Positions 7,648-15,239 of a stretch of DNA of 64,000 bases are shown piece by piece; the stretch's first letter is position 1, and every line of letters starts with the position of its first letter. The notes beneath the pieces were generated by a model that had not been told where the DNA came from, did not search any database, and worked only from the letters and a program-made list of their open reading frames with translations. The stretch is from Bradymonas sp963697525 (lineage in GTDB: Bacteria; Myxococcota_A; Bradymonadia; Bradymonadales; Bradymonadaceae): the NCBI GenBank assembly GCA_963697525.1, contig OY969087.1:3968001-4032000 (forward strand). Reading direction: 5' to 3'. Both the position numbers and the translations under genes were made by a program.

Positions 7648-9669
7648 TTAGTCAGCCGTGCCATTGGGCTCGACCAGCAGATAGCCGGCCATCTCCAGGT
7701 GCAACGCGCTGCAGAATTCGGTGCAGTAGAACGGGAACACACCGGGGACGTCGGCCTTGAAGGTCAGGTTGACCTCTTTACCGGGCTCGAGGCTGGTGTG
7801 GATGTTGTACTTGTCGACGGTAAACCCGTGGGTGGCGTCGCGCGCCTGCTCGATGTTGGTCAGGTGGATGTGCAAGGTGTCGCCCTGCTTGACCCGGATG
7901 ATGTCCGGGGTGAAGTGCGAGCGGATCGCCGTCATGTACACATGCACCCCGTCCTCGCGCCGCTCGATGCGCTCGTGGCCGGCGGTGGTGGCGTCGGGAT
8001 CCTTTTTGCCCTCCACCGGGTTGGTGCCGATGGGATACAACTTCTCGGCGTGGATCTTGTCGGCCTTGATGATCTGGGCGTAGTGCGGCTCACCCAGGGG
8101 GATGGGCAGGTCGTACAGCTTCTTCATCTTCTTGCCCCCGATGTCGATGAGCTGGAAGTTCTGCGGCTCCAGCGGACCGACGTTGGTGAACCGGTCGATG
8201 GCCCATTTGTTCAGCGACACCAGGTACTTGCCGTCGGGGCTGACCGTGTCACCCTCGGCGGCGGCGATGTGGCCGACGTTGTAGTGCACCGGGATCTTCT
8301 GGATGAGCTTGAGCGGGTGCAGCGACCACTTGGCCACCTTGGACTCGATGAACACCGAGGTGTAGGCGTTGCCCTTGTCGTCGAACTGGGTGTGCAGCGG
8401 GCCCAGGCCGATCTGCAGTTGGCCGCGGATGGCGTCCTTGAACGGCAAGATGGGCACCCCGTAGGGGTCTTTGCCCTGGAACTTCTTGTCGTCGATGAGT
8501 TTCTTGATCTTGTTGAACTCGTAGACGGTCACGTGGGTGTCGAGCTTGCCGGAGACGACCATCTCCTTGCCGTCGGGGGTCACGTCGACGCCGTGGGGGC
8601 TTTTGGGCTCGGGCACGAAGTACAGGATGCCCTTGTCGATGGCCGTCTTCAGCGGGATGACGCGCATGCCGTTGATCATCTCGACGTTGGCCGGGTCGCT
8701 GGCGACCTTGGCGGCCTTGCGCCAGGGGATGACGTTCATCAGGTCCATGTCGTTTTGCGACGCCCCCGATTCCAGCGGCGGCTGCTTCTCGAGGTCGCCG
8801 CCGTGGGCGCGCTCGGTGTCGAAGGTGTTGATGAAGATCCAGCCGTCGCTGACCTTCTTGCCGGCGTCGGACAGATCCTGCATGTACGGGGGAAGCTCGA
8901 TGGCGAAGGACTTGGACTTGTCGATGCGGCCCTTCTGGCGGTCGAATTTCCACAGCACCACCGCCCCGCGGTACTTGTCGTTGTAGTCCGTCAACGGGGC
9001 GTATTTGCCGCCCAGAGGCGCGGCGTATTGGGAGCCCTCGATGACGTAGTCGGTGTCGGGGGTCACGAAGGTGCCGCCGTGGTCGGCCTGCATCAGCCCG
9101 GAGCTGACGATCTGCTTGGTGGCGAAGTCCTTGAGGCTGATGACGGCGATGCGCGCGTTGGCCTTGTCGTTGATGAACAGGTATTGGCCGTCGTAGTCGC
9201 CTTTGGTCTCGCTGAGGGCGGGGTGGTGGGTGTCCCCCCAGGTCAGCTCCTTGCCGTTCTCCGCTCCCTCTTTGAGGATTTTGTCGGTGTCGTCCCCATA
9301 GCCGTAGCCCTGCCAGGGCTCGGGGGTGAACACGCCGATATATTTGAGGATGCGCATGCTGGGGATGCCGATGACCTCGACCCCACCGGATTGCCCGCCG
9401 GAGGCAAACATCAGATAGGGATCGTGTTTGCCGGTGGGGGTGTAGGTCTTGAGCGCGGCCTTGACGTCGTCTTCACTGAGGTCGCGCGCCTTCATCAGAT
9501 CGGGGATGGACTCGGCCGAGGACGTCGCGCTCGCCGGGCGAGCTTCCTTCTTCTGACCGCTGCATGCGTCGACGATGGCGATCGCTGCCAGCGAGGCCAC
9601 CAGCACAATCGCCAGCCATTTCCAGCGCCGCCGCGGGGAGGGCGGGTTTTGCTTCTTCCACGAGTTCAT
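7648..9669 (-). CDS. nosZ: nitrous oxide reductase NosZ, clade II type
   Basis: The protein has 673 residues. An N-terminal membrane signal runs to about residue 36, followed by a seven-bladed propeller carrying the CuZ histidines (His148-His149 in GDTHHP, others in LHTQF, HYNVGH and GEPHYAQ). A cupredoxin domain follows with the CuA ligands Cys649, Cys653, His657 and Met660 in CTEFCSALHLEM. It reduces N2O to N2 in the periplasm. The signal has no Tat S-R-R-x-F-L-K motif, and a possible lipobox (VDAC, Cys36) suggests a Sec-exported, perhaps lipid-anchored enzyme, as expected for clade II. A strong AAGGAG precedes the ATG. Confidence 0.97.
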   Translation of the reverse strand: MNSWKKQNPPSPRRRWKWLAIVLVASLAAIAIVDACSGQKKEARPASATSSAESIPDLMKARDLSEDDVKAALKTYTPTGKHDPYLMFASGGQSGGVEVIGIPSMRILKYIGVFTPEPWQGYGYGDDTDKILKEGAENGKELTWGDTHHPALSETKGDYDGQYLFINDKANARIAVISLKDFATKQIVSSGLMQADHGGTFVTPDTDYVIEGSQYAAPLGGKYAPLTDYNDKYRGAVVLWKFDRQKGRIDKSKSFAIELPPYMQDLSDAGKKVSDGWIFINTFDTERAHGGDLEKQPPLESGASQNDMDLMNVIPWRKAAKVASDPANVEMINGMRVIPLKTAIDKGILYFVPEPKSPHGVDVTPDGKEMVVSGKLDTHVTVYEFNKIKKLIDDKKFQGKDPYGVPILPFKDAIRGQLQIGLGPLHTQFDDKGNAYTSVFIESKVAKWSLHPLKLIQKIPVHYNVGHIAAAEGDTVSPDGKYLVSLNKWAIDRFTNVGPLEPQNFQLIDIGGKKMKKLYDLPIPLGEPHYAQIIKADKIHAEKLYPIGTNPVEGKKDPDATTAGHERIERREDGVHVYMTAIRSHFTPDIIRVKQGDTLHIHLTNIEQARDATHGFTVDKYNIHTSLEPGKEVNLTFKADVPGVFPFYCTEFCSALHLEMAGYLLVEPNGTAD

Positions 9670-10170
9670 CTCACGACTCCTTGTTCATGCGAAGAGTTAG
9701 CGGTCGTCTCCACGACGCACCGCCTGGCATTGAACGCCAACGGATGCACCGGCGAAAAAACTCGCCGCCGTGCGGGGTTTGGTTGTCCGCCGGCGCTCAC
9801 TCACGATCTCGATCGCCTGGCCCGGAGCGGCGGCCTACGCCGCCCCCCAAATGGGAGCGACATGGGGCCACCGGAATCACCTGACTCCAGTGGCTGCACT
9901 AGCCTCTCAAGCACAAGGCGTGCCAAACCGTGAAAAGCCGGCCGTGAGTACGTCAGTAAGCACTATGAATGACGGGAATACTCGCCCGCGGCGGGCGAAC
10001 GTACACCGAGATCGCGAAGGAGGGCGCGCAGATTACGCGTAAACAGGGCGCAACATCTGCATCCGAAGGCAGTGTAGCGCAGATTTTTCAGCCATTCGGG
10101 GAATAGTCGGCCGGGCAGGGCGGCTCCCGGTCGTGTTACCACGTTGGAGGACGAGGAAACGTGGCGGCAA
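9670..10170. other. nosZ upstream intergenic region
   Basis: About 500 bp without a credible gene on either strand. It must hold the nos operon promoter. I see no FNR/NNR-type dyad, only a repeated GCGCAGATT (10027 and 10078) separated by about 50 bp. No coding bias or family match is visible in the short open frames. Confidence 0.4.
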
Positions 10171-10178
10171 GGCGCAAA

Positions 10179-10206
10179 AAAACCCGGCCATCGCTGGCCG
10201 GGTTTT
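10179..10206 (-). terminator. intrinsic terminator after phasin-like gene
   Basis: AAAACCCGGCCA pairs with TGGCCGGGTTTT around a TCGC loop. On the minus strand the stem is followed by a run of T (complement of the A-run 10175-10182), about 65 nt after the stop codon of the gene ending at 10273. The T-run on the plus strand makes it potentially bidirectional, insulating the nos promoter. Confidence 0.8.
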
Positions 10207-10272
10207 CCAGAAGTCCGAGCGCCGGGCATCCTCCCCCTGCGCTCTGCTTCCCCCTGAGTTGGAGGCCGCGTC

Positions 10273-10695
10273 TCAGTCGAGGCGGCCGTCGATGTCGCGA
10301 AGCACGGTCACGCGGTTTTTGTGCGCGGCCTCGTAGCGACGCACCTTCTGCAACTCGTAGGCGGACAGCCCGTCGAGCGCGTCGCTGACCTGCCCCACAT
10401 TGAGCGCGTCGTAGTCGGCGACGGGCGGAAGGTTGACCGCCGCGCCGGCCTGCTCGGCCACCCGCGCGCCCTCGCGCAGCGGGGCGGCGCTGTCGCGGGC
10501 AAAGGGGACCTTGTCGAGCAGCTCGGCGGCGGTCGACAGCGTCGAGGCTCCGGCCCCGTACAGCCGCGTCAACGAGGCGTCGCGCAGCCGCTCGGCCACG
10601 TCGATCACCTCCTCACGCTTCTCGAGGAGATCGTGCTGCAATTGCACCAGGTGCTGCTTGGAGAAGTTCAACCTGGAAAGAGGTGACTGTGCCAT
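10273..10695 (-). CDS. phasin-like helical protein
   Basis: A 140-residue, almost fully helical, amphipathic protein without signal peptide. A first long helix (residues 8-50, rich in Gln/Leu/Glu/Val) resembles phasin-type granule-coating proteins. The C-terminal part, YDALNVGQVSDALDGLSAYE followed by QKVRRYEAAHKNR, resembles the short helical module found at the end of some granule or DNA-associated proteins. The start at 10695 has GGAG 7 nt upstream; a second candidate at 10728 (GGTGAG upstream) would add 11 residues. Its neighbour is a 3-hydroxyacyl-CoA dehydrogenase, which fits a polyhydroxyalkanoate or fatty-acid theme, but the function is inferred. Confidence 0.55.
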   Translation of the reverse strand: MAQSPLSRLNFSKQHLVQLQHDLLEKREEVIDVAERLRDASLTRLYGAGASTLSTAAELLDKVPFARDSAAPLREGARVAEQAGAAVNLPPVADYDALNVGQVSDALDGLSAYELQKVRRYEAAHKNRVTVLRDIDGRLD

Positions 10696-10774
10696 GTCCA
10701 TACTCCGTTTCTGAACATCTGAGTTCATGAATCTCACCGCCTCTGTGGGCCGATGAGGTGTCCACCTTAACTTA

Positions 10775-10813
10775 TGACGCACCGCGTCACAAGTGTTTTG
10801 ACGCACCGCGTCA
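10775..10813 (-). promoter_or_regulatory. tandem operator dyads upstream of phasin-like gene
   Basis: TGACGCACCGCGTCA occurs twice (10775-10789 and 10799-10813), exactly 24 bp apart. Each copy is a 6-bp inverted repeat around ACC, and the pair lies within a larger dyad CTTATGACGC/GCGTCATAAG (10771-10780 with 10808-10817). It sits 50-120 bp before the phasin-like start and just after the end of the dehydrogenase gene, as expected for a TetR or PhaR type repressor site. Confidence 0.65.
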
Positions 10814-10840
10814 TAAGGCGACCTCGCCACCCCGGCGAGC

Positions 10841-11782
10841 CTACGCTTCCTCGTCTTCGCCGGCGTCGGCGCGCACGCCCCCCTCGACGAACCCCTCCTG
10901 TTTGAACGCCGCCTTGGGGTAGGCGTAAAACCCCTGGCCGGTCTTGGCGCCCAGGTGGCCCTGGTCGACCCGGGTCTCGAGCAGGTCGAGAATTTTTCGT
11001 GCCTTGGGGAAGTTGGCCATCGGGCCCATGGCCTGCGCGGTGATGTGGTGGACGAGGTCGACGCCGATCATGTCGATCATGCCAAAGGGGCCGATGGGCA
11101 TCTTGGTGATCCCCATCCAGGCGCGGTCGACGTCCTGCGGGGAGGCCACCTCGTTGGCCGCCAGGCCCAGCGCGGCGTTGAGCAGCGCCTCGAGCATGGC
11201 GTTGAAGATGTAGCCGCGGCTCTCCTTCTCGATGAGCAGGGGGATCTGGCCGATGCGCCGGGCGAACGCCATCAGGCGCTCGGTGGTCGCGGGGTCGGTA
11301 CCCGCATGCGGCATGACGTCGGCGATGTTGGCGTGCCACACCGGCGGGTGGAAGTGCAGGGCGGCAAAACGGTCCGGCCGCCCGGTGGCCTCGGCAAACT
11401 CCGACGGCAGCAGGGTGGACGTATTCGTCGTAAACAGCGTGTGCGCCCGGCACAGCCGGTCGAATTGACCAAAGACCTTGCCTTTGAGCTGGGCGTCCTC
11501 CGGGATCGACTCGCTGACCAGGTCCACGCCGTCGGCCGCCGCCTCCGGGTCGGTCGTGGTCGTGATGCGCTGGCGCGCCTCGGCCGCCTGCTCGTGGGTC
11601 AGATGACCGGTGTACATCAACTGGGCGGTGTACTGACGGATGCCCTGTTGCGCGTCGTCGAGCGCGGCCTGGTCGACGTCGTAAAGGTGGACGTCCAGGC
11701 CGTGCATGGCGCATTGCAGGGCGATCTGGCGCCCCATGGTGCCCGCGCCGATGATGAGAACGCGTTCAATCTCGTCTTCCAT
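10841..11782 (-). CDS. 3-hydroxyacyl-CoA dehydrogenase
   Basis: A 313-residue NAD-dependent enzyme with an N-terminal Rossmann fold (IGAGTMG at residues 11-17, adenosine-ribose Asp at the end of the second strand in HLYDVD) and the SESIPED and LHFHPP segments of the HAD/PaaH family. It oxidises 3-hydroxyacyl-CoA to 3-ketoacyl-CoA in beta-oxidation or butanoate metabolism. A helical dimerisation domain follows, and the C-terminus is a short acidic tail (about residues 300-313) unusual for the family. GGAG precedes the ATG. Confidence 0.92.
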   Translation of the reverse strand: MEDEIERVLIIGAGTMGRQIALQCAMHGLDVHLYDVDQAALDDAQQGIRQYTAQLMYTGHLTHEQAAEARQRITTTTDPEAAADGVDLVSESIPEDAQLKGKVFGQFDRLCRAHTLFTTNTSTLLPSEFAEATGRPDRFAALHFHPPVWHANIADVMPHAGTDPATTERLMAFARRIGQIPLLIEKESRGYIFNAMLEALLNAALGLAANEVASPQDVDRAWMGITKMPIGPFGMIDMIGVDLVHHITAQAMGPMANFPKARKILDLLETRVDQGHLGAKTGQGFYAYPKAAFKQEGFVEGGVRADAGEDEEA

Positions 11783-11832
11783 GATGATGCTCCGGTAAGT
11801 CGATTTAAAGTCAGGGCGTGACGTTGTGGTAT

Positions 11833-11995
11833 TAAAGCACTATTACTCCGAAACCCGGAGTCTTGGCGTTGCCAGACCAGCGTCTGTTGATTTGTCCTCA
11901 ATCCACGGAGCGCTGCTACGCGTCAATCGGCCAAATCAACATCCATCTGGCCTGGCTATGCCAATTTCTCCGGGTTCCGAAGTAACAGTGCTTTA
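11833..11995. repeat. foldback (MITE-like) element with 28-bp terminal inverted repeats
   Basis: The ends 11833-11860 and 11968-11995 are inverted copies of a 28-mer beginning TAAAGCACT, with about three or four mismatches. The interior is also imperfectly self-complementary (TTGATTT/AAATCAA and GCCAGACCAG/CTGGCCTGGC), so the whole 163 bp can fold into one long hairpin. It carries no ORF. The right end supplies the TAA stop of the small lipoprotein gene at 11993, so it apparently inserted at that gene's 3' end. Confidence 0.65.
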
Positions 11996-12283
11996 GTTCT
12001 TCGCCGCGGGTTTGCTGTCCGAATTGAGCACCCAGGTGCACTCGCAGGCCTGGTAGCCGTTCGCGCACGCCTTGCACTCCTCGACATAGGTGGCCCGCTT
12101 GCCGCAGCCGCGCACCCCGCGGGTACGGTCGTCCAACTTCACCACGGTGAGCTTGTTCACCGAGCAATCGAGGTCGAAGGACGCGCGCTTCTGGATCTGC
12201 GCGGTCGTCGCCCGACCGGTGGCACAAGCTGGCAGGATGGCGATGGCACAGAAAACAAGCAGCAAGGTCGCAATACGGCGCAT
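11993..12283 (-). CDS. small Cys-rich lipoprotein
   Basis: A 96-residue protein with a lipobox ending LPAC (Cys19). The mature part has six more cysteines, including an ECKACANGYQACEC cluster, suggesting a disulfide-bonded domain or metal site outside the cytoplasm. No family is recognised. The last codons and the stop are formed at the border of the foldback element 11833-11995, so the original C-terminus may have been altered. Confidence 0.6.
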   Translation of the reverse strand: MRRIATLLLVFCAIAILPACATGRATTAQIQKRASFDLDCSVNKLTVVKLDDRTRGVRGCGKRATYVEECKACANGYQACECTWVLNSDSKPAAKN

Positions 12284-12401
12284 GATTCACTCTCACGAAG
12301 GGGGAGCCCTTAGGCTCGAGTATTTAGTGTCTGTTTGGTTGGGAATAGGTAACACTAGAGTTGAGACAGCGCAATTGTGACCGCTCGTCTGGGTGGGGCG
12401 C

Positions 12402-13286
12402 CTACCTCGAAAAGTGCTCGACGAGCACGTCGAGGAAGGCCTCGACGCGGTAGGGGACCAGCCGGCGGCTGGGGTACAGCGCCCAGATGCCTCCATTGGG
12501 CGGGATCTGGCCGTCGAAGAGGCTGACCAGCCGCCCGTGGGCGAGGTCGTCGTCGACCATATAGAAGGGCAGCATCGCCAGACCGGTGCCGGCGAGGACG
12601 GCGTCGCGCATCACGGCGAGGTTGTTGGTCGACAGCGGGCCGGTCACCGAAATGGCCTGCTCGCCGTCGTCGGTGTGGAAGCGCCAGGTGCGAAGGGGCT
12701 CGTAGTCGACCGCGCGCAGGCACTCGTGCTCGCGCAGGTCGCCGGCGGCGGTGGGCGTGCCGTGGCGCTCGAGGTAGGCCGGCGAGGCGCAGAGGCGGTA
12801 GGCGTTGTCGCTCAGGCGCCGGGCGATGAGTGATGAGTCGTCGAGCGCGCCCACCCGGATGGCGACGTCGTAGGCTTCGTAGACCAGGTCGACGACCGAG
12901 TCGGTCAGGTAGAGCTCGACGTCGACGTCGGGAAAGGCCTGGCGATAGGCGCTGACGACCGCGCCCAGGCGCGTCTGGCCGAAGACGGTCGGCGCGGTCA
13001 CGCGCAGGGTGCCGTGGGGGTTGTCGGCAAGCTCGACCAGCCGCTCGCGGGCCTCGTCGACGGCGTCCAAGATCCGCCGGCAATCCTCGTGGTATAGCTC
13101 GCCCTCGGCGGTCAGCGACAGGCTGCGCGTGGTTCGCTGCAACAGGCGCACGCCCAGCTCCTCTTCGAGGTTGGCCACCTGTTTGCTCACCGCTGAGGCG
13201 CTGATCTGCAGCCGGCGTCCAGCCGCCGCGAAGCTTCCCTCCTCGACGGTGCACACGAACAACTTCATTGCGTGAAGGCTCTCCAC
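12402..13286 (-). CDS. LysR-family transcriptional regulator
   Basis: A 294-residue regulator with an N-terminal winged helix-turn-helix (GSFAAAGRRLQISASAVSKQ) and a periplasmic-binding-protein-like effector domain. Pattern and length match the DmlR/PtxR-like branch common in aldehyde and redox gene control. The GTG at 13286 is chosen: AGGAGC precedes it by 7 nt, and the family normally starts about five residues before the MKLF-type segment. It is divergent from the short-chain dehydrogenase unit, and a T-N11-A dyad lies 29 bp upstream of its start. It probably controls itself, the SDR, and the oxidoreductase at 20477, which has the same element. Confidence 0.9.
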   Translation of the reverse strand: MESLHAMKLFVCTVEEGSFAAAGRRLQISASAVSKQVANLEEELGVRLLQRTTRSLSLTAEGELYHEDCRRILDAVDEARERLVELADNPHGTLRVTAPTVFGQTRLGAVVSAYRQAFPDVDVELYLTDSVVDLVYEAYDVAIRVGALDDSSLIARRLSDNAYRLCASPAYLERHGTPTAAGDLREHECLRAVDYEPLRTWRFHTDDGEQAISVTGPLSTNNLAVMRDAVLAGTGLAMLPFYMVDDDLAHGRLVSLFDGQIPPNGGIWALYPSRRLVPYRVEAFLDVLVEHFSR

Positions 13287-13308
13287 GGCTCGCTCCTGGA
13301 TGCTGGAG

Positions 13309-13385
13309 GGATTCGTTCCACATTGGAACGGGTCCTTCAACCGGCGGCCATCTTATCAGAAACCCGCGCCATATCTACGTTGGAC
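13309..13385 (+). promoter_or_regulatory. LysR operator/promoter element, copy 1
   Basis: GTTCCACATTGGAAC (13315-13329) is a perfect dyad with T-N11-A spacing, followed by GGCCATCTTATCA and ATCTACGTTGGACT. The same order of blocks, almost base for base, recurs at 20322-20398 upstream of another oxidoreductase in the same orientation. It lies between the divergent lysR gene and the 43-aa peptide/SDR unit. Confidence 0.75.
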
Positions 13386-13432
13386 TGCGCTGGCGATGAG
13401 CCACTGGCGACCCCTCCAACGATGAGGATGAG

Positions 13433-13564
13433 ATGTTGGACGCGCTGATTGATATGGCCTTTTTCTCTTATGTCTGCGTGGCCCTTTACGTGGGCTCGTA
13501 CTGGGTGCGCGGCAACACCGCCGCGCTTCGCGCGCTCGTTTTGGAGGGTACGGATCATGAATGA
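13433..13564 (+). CDS. 43-residue single-span membrane peptide coupled to SDR
   Basis: An ORF too short for usual callers. GAGG lies about 6 nt before the ATG, one hydrophobic segment (residues 4-24, MAFFSYVCVALYVGSYWV core) is followed by a basic, polar tail, and the stop overlaps the SDR start (ATGAATGA). The layout suggests translational coupling or a leader peptide. No family is recognised. It could merely be a leader that sets SDR translation. Confidence 0.55.
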   Translation: MLDALIDMAFFSYVCVALYVGSYWVRGNTAALRALVLEGTDHE

Positions 13565-14303
13565 CGCCAACACCCGTGTCGCCATCGTCACCGGCGGGAG
13601 CTCGGGCATCGGCGAGCAGACGGCGCTGCAACTGGCCGAGCGGGGTCACCGGGTGGTGATCACGGGGCGCGACCGGGGGCGCCTCGACGCCGTGGCCGCA
13701 CGCTCATCGCGCATCGTGGCAGTGCGCGCCGATATGGCGAAGCCGGCCGACCTCGACGGCGTGGTCGCGCGCGCCCTGGAGGCGTTTGGGCGCATCGACA
13801 TGCTCGTCAACAACGCGGGGATGTTCACCGCGGGGCCGTTGGAGTCGCTCGACGCGGTGACGTTGCAGCGCATCTTCGCGGTCAACGTCATCGGCCCGGC
13901 ACTGCTTAGCCGGCTGTGTGCGCCGCACCTGGAGCGCACCGGCGGCGCCATCGTCAACGTCACCAGCACGATGGCCCATAAGCCGGCGCCCAACGCCTCG
14001 GCCTACGCCGCCAGCAAGGCGGCGCTCGAGCAGTTGACCCGCAACCTCGCCGCCGAGCTGGGCCCGCGGGGCATCCGCGTCAACGCGGTCGCTCCCGGTC
14101 CCACCCAGACGCCCATCCTAGAGCGCTCGGGCCTGCCCGCCGATGCGATCGAGGCGTCCAACGCGGCTATGCGCGCCAAGATGCCGCTGGGCGAGCTCGG
14201 CCAACCCGAGGACGTCGCCCGCTGGATCGTCGCCCTCGCCGAAAACCCGGCGTGGCTCACCGGACAGGTGCTGTCGGTCGACGGCGGGCTGTCGGTGGGA
14301 TGA
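13557..14303 (+). CDS. short-chain dehydrogenase/reductase
   Basis: A 248-residue classical SDR with cofactor motif TGGSSGIG (residues 12-19), NNAG (85-88), catalytic Ser137, Tyr150 and Lys154 (YAASK) and a C-terminal GQVLSVDGG. An Arg in the TGRD loop after the second strand points to NADPH preference, which is inference. Start chosen at the ATG with GGAGG upstream. It lies behind the LysR-type operator, so it likely answers to the adjacent regulator. Substrate unknown. Confidence 0.92.
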   Translation: MNDANTRVAIVTGGSSGIGEQTALQLAERGHRVVITGRDRGRLDAVAARSSRIVAVRADMAKPADLDGVVARALEAFGRIDMLVNNAGMFTAGPLESLDAVTLQRIFAVNVIGPALLSRLCAPHLERTGGAIVNVTSTMAHKPAPNASAYAASKAALEQLTRNLAAELGPRGIRVNAVAPGPTQTPILERSGLPADAIEASNAAMRAKMPLGELGQPEDVARWIVALAENPAWLTGQVLSVDGGLSVG

Positions 14304-14342
14304 GCGGTGGCTGGGAATCTTCGGCATGAGTCGGGAAGGTCG

Positions 14343-15239
14343 TCATCGTGAGCGCCCGCTGGTCCACCAGATTTGCTCGGCGGGGATGCGCTCGAGAAGC
14401 CCGTCGCCGTAGACGTCGTAGCGCTCGAGGCGGTCGAGGTGAATGTAGCCGATGTGGCAGCCGCAGGTGGCGTTGGTGCAGGCACGCTCGCCGAGCGCCT
14501 GGTCGAACTGCGGGTCGTAGATATTGCCGATGACCCCCTTGATGAAGTGACAGCGCCGCGCGTCGCCGTCTCCGTCCACCGAGAAGACCGACGCGCCCGC
14601 CCGGCACAGGTGGCCCTGGCTTTCGTGGTAGACGGTGTTGTCGCGAAACAGCGGGTCGACGCGTTCGATACGCGCGATGTCCTCTTCGGCGTAGTAGTCG
14701 GGCTGTCGCTTGTAGGCGTTGACCCACAGGTAGACGTCGTCGGCGAGCTCTTCGCGCAGCGCTTCGATCTCCTCGAAATGCTCGCACATGCCCACCACGC
14801 CCACGCTGTAGCGCACGTGGCGCGCGTCGAGTTCGCGGCAGCGCGCGACGAAGTCTCGGCGTCGGGTTTGGCTCGGGTGAAACGTCGCCCACAAGGCGAG
14901 GTGGCGCTTGTCGGCCCGCTCGACCCATCGAAAATCGGCGTGCGACAGGTTGGTCTGGATGGCGACCTTGCGCACGTTGGGAAGCCGGCTAAGCCGCGCC
15001 ATCGCCTCGCGGTAGTGACGGCGGATGAGTCCTTCTCCCCACGGGGTGAAAAGCACACCGATGTCGCGGTCGGAGCGGCCGGCGACCCAGGTCACGAAGC
15101 GGTCGAGCTTGTCGGCGTCATCGGCGAGCTCGGCGCGAGTGTTCCTGGTCTTGGCGAACGGGCAGTAGTCGCAGGCGTAATTACAGCTCGACAGCGGCCC
15201 GCGGTACAGGATGGACCATTTGTTGGGGGCGCGTGTCAT
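14343..15239 (-). CDS. STM4011-family radical SAM protein
   Basis: A 298-residue radical SAM enzyme with the cluster motif CNYACDYC (Cys19, Cys23, Cys26), followed by GEGLIRRHY and WATFHPSQT segments seen in the STM4011 family. The C-terminal half has further cysteines (HLCRAG, RRCHF, ACTNATCGCH) that could hold an auxiliary Fe-S cluster. It is the last gene of the six-gene cassette. Its ATG overlaps the STM4012 stop by 4 nt. The substrate of this family is unknown to me; a peptide or small-molecule modification is plausible because the enzyme always travels with STM4012, STM4013 and STM4014. Confidence 0.88.
   Translation of the reverse strand: MTRAPNKWSILYRGPLSSCNYACDYCPFAKTRNTRAELADDADKLDRFVTWVAGRSDRDIGVLFTPWGEGLIRRHYREAMARLSRLPNVRKVAIQTNLSHADFRWVERADKRHLALWATFHPSQTRRRDFVARCRELDARHVRYSVGVVGMCEHFEEIEALREELADDVYLWVNAYKRQPDYYAEEDIARIERVDPLFRDNTVYHESQGHLCRAGASVFSVDGDGDARRCHFIKGVIGNIYDPQFDQALGERACTNATCGCHIGYIHLDRLERYDVYGDGLLERIPAEQIWWTSGRSR

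Noticed and set aside
9620..9669. Tat signal peptide in NosZ
   Set aside because: PRRRWKWL lacks the S-R-R-x-F-L-K motif; a Sec or lipoprotein signal fits better.
9670..10170. A protein gene in the nosZ upstream gap
   Set aside because: Short open frames have no ribosome-binding site or family match.
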